DNA of 64,000 nt from Euglena gracilis (lineage: Eukaryota > Euglenida > Euglenophyceae > Euglenales), in NCBI GenBank assembly GCA_039621445.1, contig CP154956.1, positions 81,154,474-81,218,473 of the forward strand. Reading direction: 5' to 3'. Below are positions 53,201-62,200 of the stretch, piece by piece; the stretch's first letter is position 1, and each line of letters starts with the position of its first letter. The notes beneath the pieces were generated by a model. That model saw only the letters and a list, made by a program, of their open reading frames with translations. It had not been told where the DNA came from and did no database searches. The position numbers and the translations under genes are program-made.

Positions 53201-56200
53201 GCAATGGCCTGGTTCCGCCGTTGACACTTCAGCCTCCGCTGGCGCCTCTCCAGTGTCCTGCTGGGGCTCCCCCAAATCCACAGCGGCGGCCACCTCTACC
53301 TCTACCTCTGCCTCCACCTCTGCCTCCGCCTTGGCAAGCTCCGGCCTGATCTCCCCTTCCGCTTCGTCACGCCTGCCCTCCACCGGCAGCTCTGTCGCTG
53401 GAGCAGGGCTGCGGTCATCATCCGCTGCCTGGGCCTCCTGTCCATACCATTGCTTACCGACCCCCCGGGGGGCGTCACTTTCCACTTTCAAAAAAACCAG
53501 TCAGTCACTTTTCAAAAACCAGTCACCAACTTCCAACCCCGGGGGGGGGGGGTCAACAGCTTTGGCCACTCGGCCAAAAATGGTCAAAAATCGAAGGATT
53601 TTAGTCAAAAAAAAAACCTTCCGGCGCCTTCGGCGCTGGGTGACAACTTTCGGCCAATCCTGGCCAACCCCCCCGGGGCGGGGGGGGATCTGGAGCCATA
53701 AACCAGTCAGTCACTCCAAAAAAAACCGGTCAGTCACCCCCCCCCGGAGGGGCGGACACATCTTAAGCAATGGTGTGAACCTGTCCATCGCCCTCCCCCA
53801 GTGGCTCTGGTGGAAATCCACCATGGCTGGTATCAGCTGCATCAACGGCATCAATTTCAGCGATCTCTTTCTGCGTGGCTGGTGAGGCTTCCATTAGGTC
53901 CAACCCATGCCATTGCTAAGTTATTCAGAGGAGGGAGAAGAGTTCCTTCGGCTTCAAAAAAAACCTGGTTAACAAGGGTGGAATAAACAATCCGAACCAA
54001 AAAAAAAATAAAAATTCTTGGCCCCGAGGCCAAATGTGAGACATGGGTAAGGAGGCTCCAGGCGTCGCTTAGTGATCCCGAGGGGGGGGTCCAGTTCACA
54101 AGCTGGAAAATCTGGCCTGGCTGGGAAAAGGCTGCTGGCGGACCAACCCCCCCCGCCCCGTCCCCCCAGCTAGAAGCGGGCCCGACCTGCGGTCGAACTG
54201 GTGCCAAAAAAAAATCAAGAAACTTCAACCCCCCCAAAGACTGCCAGTTATGCAAAAGGTTCATTTTTGAATCAAAACTGGCCAGCCGAATTCTGGCCGA
54301 TCTTTGCTCACTTTTACCCAGTTTTGCACCTCCAAAACCCAAAAATCCATCAACACCCAGCCGCCAGGCGGCCGCAAAAGAAATAAAACTCGTTGTTGGA
54401 GGGGGGTCCGGGGTTGGAAAAGACCTAGCCCGCGTTGTCTCCCCATCCAAAAAACGCCCCGATTTGGCCCGATATTTCCGATTTTGCCCTGAAAAAAAAA
54501 ATGCCGGGAAATTTGGGTCCCGGGGTGTTCCGAAATAGTTCTGGGATTATTCCACCCCGCCGATGCCTTACAGGTTCCCATGAATGCTTGGGGGCCCCAA
54601 AACAAGGTTGCGCGGCGAAGGTGGCTTACGGTTTTCCGTAAACATGCAAAAACAGAAGTTTACGGAGAACCGTAAACGTGAACTGGTTTACGGTTTCCTG
54701 TAAACTTGTGCTGCACCCCTCTTGTTTGTGAATGGGACCTGAACCTTGTACCCAACCCCTGGAGTCAGACTGATGGCCCTTTTGACCCAGCCCCTTGCAC
54801 ACTTGTCCGATGTAGCGACTGAATATGTTCATGTGTTTCCGTAAACTCGCTTTCTAAAGCTATTTGGTGTGGGCAGTGCGTCCAGTCTTGCTATTTGCTA
54901 TGGTCCCTATGTTCTGTTGGAACAGAGCTGCAACGGGCCATGGTTTGCCCATGTCAGTGTGGTGTTGGTGCCAAGCTGTGGCAGTGTTCCCCACAAACAC
55001 TGGCTGGGGTTGCTTGTGGTGTGTTGATCCCCCCACATCAACGTGCAGTTGTCACTTGAAAACGTCTTCACGGGTTCATGTAAACTGCAAGTTTCACAGA
55101 TCGGAGAATGGAATCAACTCTGGGCACAGAAACCTTGTCACTGTTGATGTGCCCAGTTGCCACAGACTGGCTTAAGTCACCACAGCACATCTTGGCCTGG
55201 GTGTCGAGTGCCCTCCCTTCCCCCAACCCTTTTGAATGCCACACCTGTTCCTCAACGACAACCCAGACAGCGCTATGCTGCACCGTTTCAGGTTCAGTGT
55301 AATTCAGCCTCTTTTGTAGAGCTTTTCAATTTGAATTCTGCGAGATGTGTTTCTCAGGGCAGTTCTCTGCATTGTTGAAATGGAGTACACACATGGATAA
55401 ATAATTTTCCAGGATATTTCCTGCAGTGGGGGAGTCTGAAGGGAAACCGCATTCGACTGCAAGGGTGGGGGGTATCTCAATGTCCAAATGGAGCTGTTGT
55501 GAGCCACCAAGGGGGGAGGCATCATGTGACATCCTCTGGAGTGAGCCCTTGAAAGCTATCGTGTGTTTTCAGAAATCCATTTGATGTTGTTTGCTGCAAT
55601 CAGGGGGAAAAATTGCCAAAAGAAAAGCAACTGGAAATCATCAGAGCGAACATCACTCAGAGCAACCGCCTCCCAGGGTTGTCACAGACAACTCCAAAAA
55701 AAAATCAAAGTTATTTGAAATCGCTTTCAACAGGTCTAAAAAAATAACCTTTTTGGCAGCATCCTCGCCAGCACGTTTCAAAGAATATCGGGTGCTTTTC
55801 ATGGGGAGCTTCTTTTCATCACTGTCAAATGATCTTTGGACGAGAAAAAAATCGGCCTTTTTCAGGAACCTTCTCTCTGCTATCTTCAAATCACCACCCA
55901 TCACGACAGATCGAAGGAGAGACACGAAGGACTTGCCTCCACAAACTGGAAAAAAAATGCAATGAACATAACTTCCTTTGGGAGCTTCAGACGCTTCCCT
56001 GAAGTTCGGTTGAGTGAGTGAGGACCGCCGCGAGCGAGTGGGGACCACCTCGTAGTTTGCCCCTCCACTTCCAGGCCCCAGGCAACAATGGAAATCACTT
56101 GTGTCATCACAAGTGCAAAAAAAAACTGAAATCCAGATGTTTACGGTTTCACGTAAAACTTTCTTCAACCGAGCATTGTTTACAGTTTCACGTAAAACTC

Positions 56201-59200
56201 ACTTTGTGTGTTGTTTACGGTTAACCCTGAACGAGGGGAACCGTTGCTCTCCTCGTCAACCAGGCTTGTGGGGTGAGATGCGATGAGATGCCCCCTCCCA
56301 CTCCACATGAACGCAGCAGACGTTTTTGTTCCCAAAATAGGTTGCATCAAATGGATTGACATGGTGGCGCCGAGCAGTGATCCACAGAGGGGGTAGTGAG
56401 CGGAACCCTCTCACCAAAAACACGTTCCTGACTGAATGTGCCCTTCCCTCCTCTGGGAGACCCCGTATCTGGCATTTTAGGTGGACTCGGAAAGTGTGTT
56501 TCAAAACAGCTTGGGGCCCGGTCAGAAAAATACGGGGCATTCTGGCGTTAGCTGTTGACTCTCCTCCAAAGAGCTGAGTTTTGGAATAAATATAAGTGGT
56601 CGAAAATGGCCAAAACATCGCAAAAAAGGCCAAAAGTTGCTGATTTGCAGGAAACCAGGCAAAAAAAGAATGGAACTCAACTACAGATGGGATACTGGTG
56701 GAAATTTGTGAAAATTGCAAACACAAGTCTGGAAAAAAGATCACCTGGAAAAAGATCGCTACTGACTGGGGGGGTGGTCGTTGGACAAGGCCGGTCGTTG
56801 GACAATGCACTACCAGTCCAGGAGGCGAGGGGAGAGCACCGGGGGGTGTCCAGCTGCTTGGCAGCTATCAGGTGAACCAAGAAATGAGAGCATACCACCC
56901 CCTTGTTAACCCGGCACATTTTCAAACTTCAAACAAAGTTTACGTGAAACCGTAAACATCATTCACTTCACGGTTTCCTGTAAAACTTCTTTTCTCAAGT
57001 TATGCACTCACACCCTGCCCAGGAGAAGCAAGGGGTCTCACTCTTGCGAAAGGCCAAAGGCTCAAAAGGCTAAATCAGGAAAACGATGTTTACGGGTTTT
57101 GAAGGCATTTGGCCAGGCAACCGCTGTTCTGTAATTATGGGGCGTTTTCGGGGACAAACACAAAATTTCGGAAACAGTCTCTGCTGGGGGTAGCAGTCGA
57201 TTTCGGCTGGCACCAAAAATAAGAAAATTCTCAGAAAAAAAAGTGGACAACAGCGGAATCGACACAAAAGGGCCAATAATTCCTGATGCAGCAAAACGCA
57301 CAAAATGCCAAAATGGGGTCAACGGGGCCGTTTTTATCGAGGCAGAAACCAACCCAGAAATTATCCCAGAAAATGTTGGAGCAAAAGTTCACAGAAACCC
57401 GTGACATTTTCCGTGGAAAAAAAAAGTCGAAAAAAAGTTGGCAGACAATGCGGGCTAAGAAAGAGGCTGCTGGCGGGCTGGACCCCCCCCCCCGTGGGAT
57501 TGGGTACCCTTCGGTTCAAGCGACGCCCTGAGGGGGGTTCAAAGGCAAAAGCTAATCAGCCACCATGGGTCTGGTGAAAACCTGCAAAAGCAATTGCGTG
57601 GCCCGACGGCTCCTCCTTCCCTTCCGGCTCTTCTTGCGGTGGGTCTTGTGGCTGGCCAGTAGCTTGTCTGGGGTCGTTGGCGTCGCCCGCCTCCTGACCA
57701 TCCGCCACCACCCCCTTCCCTTCTGGAGCTGCATTCCCTGTGGCCGGCACGGAGCCTGTGACCTCGTCGTCTGAGGCAGGGTTTGGTCTAGACGACGATG
57801 GGTGGTGTGGACAGCCCCCCAGCCCTGCTTTGCAAGGTTCCAAAAGGGTCGAAAGGCTTGGGGTATGTATATAAACCCTGTCCCCCCTTGAGAGGGAAAT
57901 CAAGCAAGGCAGAAAACCATCAATTTCCACTAAAAAAAAAAGGCAGATGATGGCAAAAAATGACTGATGCCAATAGATCTGAGGAAATACCAACATACAA
58001 TAAAAACATCAAAAACGAGCGAAATTCAGAAATTATTTAAAACTGTGCAAGCTGTCCTTTGTACTGGAATATTTGCCCAAATAATGCACCCCTAAATGAT
58101 GTATCCTCAGCTCCCAACTTCCAATGCCCAAATAATATACTTATACATATATTATATTTATTATAATGTACAATTTAACACATATAATATAATACATATA
58201 ATAATAATAATAATAATACCATATATATATTATAATAATAATATATATAATGTATTCCCCCTGGGTATAATACTTGGAGGGTTTCCAAGTGTGGATGTGT
58301 GAAACATGTATGCACATGCATGCACATATCTCATGCTGATGAACAAAAACCATGCTTCGGGACATCGTTGGTATCATGAGCGCAACAAACATGTGCTCAG
58401 ATTAACAACCTTTAGATGATGCTCTCTCAGTTTGAAAGCACCCGCCTTCAGCGTTGAGGTGGCAAAAATGAAGCTTGTAAAAGAAGGTTAAAGATTTTTT
58501 TTGGTGCTTCAGCTAGCTTGGGGAACAAATAAACGTCAAAAACATGCAAACGTGCCGAAGCAATGAGATCACAAAAGAGGAGAGGGGGGGGCAAACTTGG
58601 CAACATTATCCAGGGTCAGCAACAAAATCAACTCCTGGCTCACCAATGGCGCACATGTTGTGGCCTCTTCGATTGCTTGGGCGGGCGCCTCTTCTTCGGT
58701 CGTCGGTGGTGCAGCCGCCACGCCTTCTCGGCCTGCCTGTAGACCCACCTCGCCCTCTGCAGTGGCAGCTTCAGGCTCCACAGCGGTCGCCGCTGCTGGC
58801 GGCCCATCCTTTGTCACATCATTTGCTGTCGGGGAGGTTGCCTCCATACATCTCTCTTGGGGCCCAAGCCATACAGCAATTGGTTAACTGGACTTTACGG
58901 GAGGCATGCAGGATGGGCAGGATGGGGGGAAGACAGGAGGAGGAAAAAATGTTGTGCAAGCCATTATGCTCCTTGATGATCCTCACCAGTGGCCAATGTC
59001 TGATTCACAATGGAGGCGGTGCCTGCATGGTCTGCAGATGTTTGGCGCCCTTCAGTGCAGAGGCAGACGGGGAAGGAAAAATCACAACGAAAAATGGGTT
59101 GGCTAGCAAACGGCTGGACCGAGTCAAAACTGGGGCTGGCTGTCAGCAGCCCCCCAGGGGGGGGGGGTCTAGGAGCCTGAAAGAGTTGCATGGTTGCCTC

Positions 59201-62200
59201 GAGGGCCACGTCCTCCCCTCCCTCGGGGGTCGTCGGGGGCTCCTCTCCTGCTCCCTCGCTTGCCTCAGCCGTCACCCCACGGCTGTCCTCCATCGGCGAG
59301 TCGCTGTCGGGGGCAGCGGCGGCTTCTTCCGGAAGGCCTCGGCCAGGGAGGACCGCCCCCTCTTCGGCTGTCGGCCGCAGCCCCGCCTCACAGCTCGCCT
59401 CGTCTCCACCGGTGCCATCCATTGGGGGCGGGTCTGCTGTGTCATCCCCGACCTTCGTCGGGGCGGGGCAGTCCCCCTCTGCCGGGACAGGCTCCGCGAC
59501 GTCGGCTGCAGCTCCGCCCGGTGTGGACGGGGCGACTTCGTCACTGGGGGACGCCCGAGGGCAGCCGGTGACGGTGACCGGCGGCACAGCGACGCTGTCG
59601 CCGGGCGCACCTTCCCCTGCCTTCATGTGGGGCGACAATTCGGAGGCCGCCTCCTCGGGTTGCGCCCATACAACTGTTTGGAATTTTCCGGGACTTCTTT
59701 CACCAAGGAACTGCAGGATAATGCTTGGCCAACGGCGCAGAGTAGTGCACTGGTGCAGAGGACATCTGCCACCAAAGAAAACTTCCAGGGTCCCTTCGAC
59801 GGGCATACCTGTCAGGTTGAGTTCTGGAGTCCTCCCCCCCCCAATGTGTGAATGGCAACGACATCGGGACTGCACCATCCAAAAAAAGGCAACAAAGAAA
59901 CAAAGAAACAAAGTTCAATTGCCACAGCACCTGTATGGATGGATCCCGGGTTCCTCCCCAGCCAAGACTTCAGCCTGTGTCTCGGCCACTGACACCACTG
60001 CCAAGCAGCTATGGTCATCCAGACTCCCAGTGGCGCCAAGTCACGCCCAATCACACCCAGTCACAACCAATCATTTTATAAATGTCATTGCAAAAAGTGA
60101 CCACAAGTGACAAGCCAAAAGTGCCCAAAAATGCCACAAGTGGCCAAAAAGAGCAAAAATTGACCAAAAGTGGTCAAATCACACAATACTGTCAAAAAGT
60201 AGCCAAAAGTGGACAAACTGGCCAATGAGGGGCAAGAAGGGTCAAAAAATGGCAAAGTGAAGCCAAAAATAGCCAGTCGCACACGCTCAGTCACAGAACC
60301 CTACCTCTGGGGGTTTCTCAAAGCCAGTCACGCCCAGTCACGCCCAGTCACGCCCAGTCACACCCAGGCATTTCATAGGTGCTTGGCCGCTGCCTGTGTC
60401 TCCTCGTTTGTCTCAGGTAAGGCAGCCTCTGACTCCGGCGATTCTGGTGGGCCATCAACGGAGACGTCGGGCGACGCAGACACCGGCAGTGCTTTGAGCG
60501 GCCGTCCGAGCTCGCCCTCTGTCAGCTCGTTTTCCACACCAGGTCGTTGCACTTCCTCGCCCGGCGGTGCACCAGCCTCAGCCTCAACTGGAGCCTCAGC
60601 CTCAGCATCTCCAGCCTCGGCGGCCTCGGCCTCATTCTCAGCCTCGGCCACCTCAGCAGTCACAGCCTCAGCAACTTCACCCTCAGCACACACCACATCC
60701 TCATCCCCTTGACCACCCTCCTCTGAAGCGCTGAGGCCATTGGTCCACTCAAATACCATCCACAGGCGCACTCCAACACCAAAGACACACAAAACCAAGA
60801 AAATGTCCGTCTTTGCATTTTCAAAATTCAGCTACTCCAGAAGTTACAAGTTGCCAAAGTTGAAAGATCTAGCAAAAAGGCAAAAAAAAGCTTCAACCTG
60901 ACCTGGGAGGCCAAGAATGGGAATGGGAATCAGGATTCTTTTCACCAAAAAGCCAACTCCCACAGCACATAAATCCCCCTCCCCGCACGCTGTTGGGTGA
61001 CCCACGCCACGTTGCTGCAACGCGACCAACGGTGGCACTGTGGCAAGCTGTAGCCGGTGCAACGTCACCTCCAGCATTCGCCACCTCCCACAGTACCCCT
61101 CCTGCACGGAAGGTTGGGAATTTTCAACCCTCCTGGCGGTCGGCTTTTGTTTCAAACAGCCCAGCACAACATTCCCTCAAATGCCAGCCGTCGCAACGCC
61201 ACCACAGGTTGCGGCTGCGGCCGAACCTGACTGCACATAGGGGGGACCCTCACTCGGTGCCCTCGGCGCCCGCTCGGGTCCCCCATGTGCGTTAACCAAA
61301 ATTTGGCATCTCTTTGGGTTCACTGAGTATCCTGCGGAGAATCATGTGGACGGACGGTGAGTGGGAACGTTTGAAATGTTTGCATAAGGATCTTAACCCT
61401 AACTCTATGCCTTTAAATAACGTCAGTAATCACTGTGGACTGTGGGATGTGGGAGGTGGCGCCGCGGCCAGTCGCGCCCGCTGCGACGACCATCTTAGGT
61501 GGCTTTCATGGCCCGCCACTGCTGGCCGCGGCACCACCTCCCAGAATTCCACTTCCCATGACAACCTAACCCCCACCCCCCCCCCTGCCCCCCCCCCGTT
61601 ATGTACCTTCCCCCGGGAGACCAAAATTGGGGGGGGGGGTACACAATGGGGGGGGTTGAAAAGCATGCAGAGCAAATGACATGTCAGGTTGGGCGGGGAC
61701 TGCCGGAAGCAGTGCCCGAGGCGGGAAAACAAAGTTGTTTGGCAGGACATGCCTGCGGATGGCGGGGTGAGATGCATTCCTCGTGGGAGCAGGTGCATGC
61801 ATGCTGCCCACCTCCCCCCAGGCTTTTGCTTAAGGACCCCCAGGGGGGGGGGGGGTACTGGCTAATCAGCTAGACACTGAAAAAAATGGACTAGCTAAAC
61901 CGGGGGGGGGGGGGGGGAGGTCCGGGGTCCCCTGAACTGGAAAAAAAAATTCCTCTGGTGCTGCGCGCCGAGATGGAAATGAGGTTTTTAATAGGTTTTT
62001 GGCTGATTTTGTTCCAAAAATTCCCAAAAAAGGCCAAAAACAGGCATTTTTTGGCCATTTTGGGGGGTCCCAAAAATTTTTTCCAGCGCTTCGCGCCGGT
62101 CATTGGAAAATTTTTTTCCACTAGCTAGCCCTGCTAGCAGACCCCCCCCCCAGTGGGGTCTGCTAGAAATCCCGCTAGCCATTTGGACTAGCTGCAGTCC

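Noticed and set aside
60373-60388. Stop codon after 'AAAKHL' as the end of a separate gene
   Set aside because: A GC donor nine bases earlier pairs in phase with the acceptor before exon 3, and a 9-bp direct repeat marks both sides, so the stop is probably intronic.
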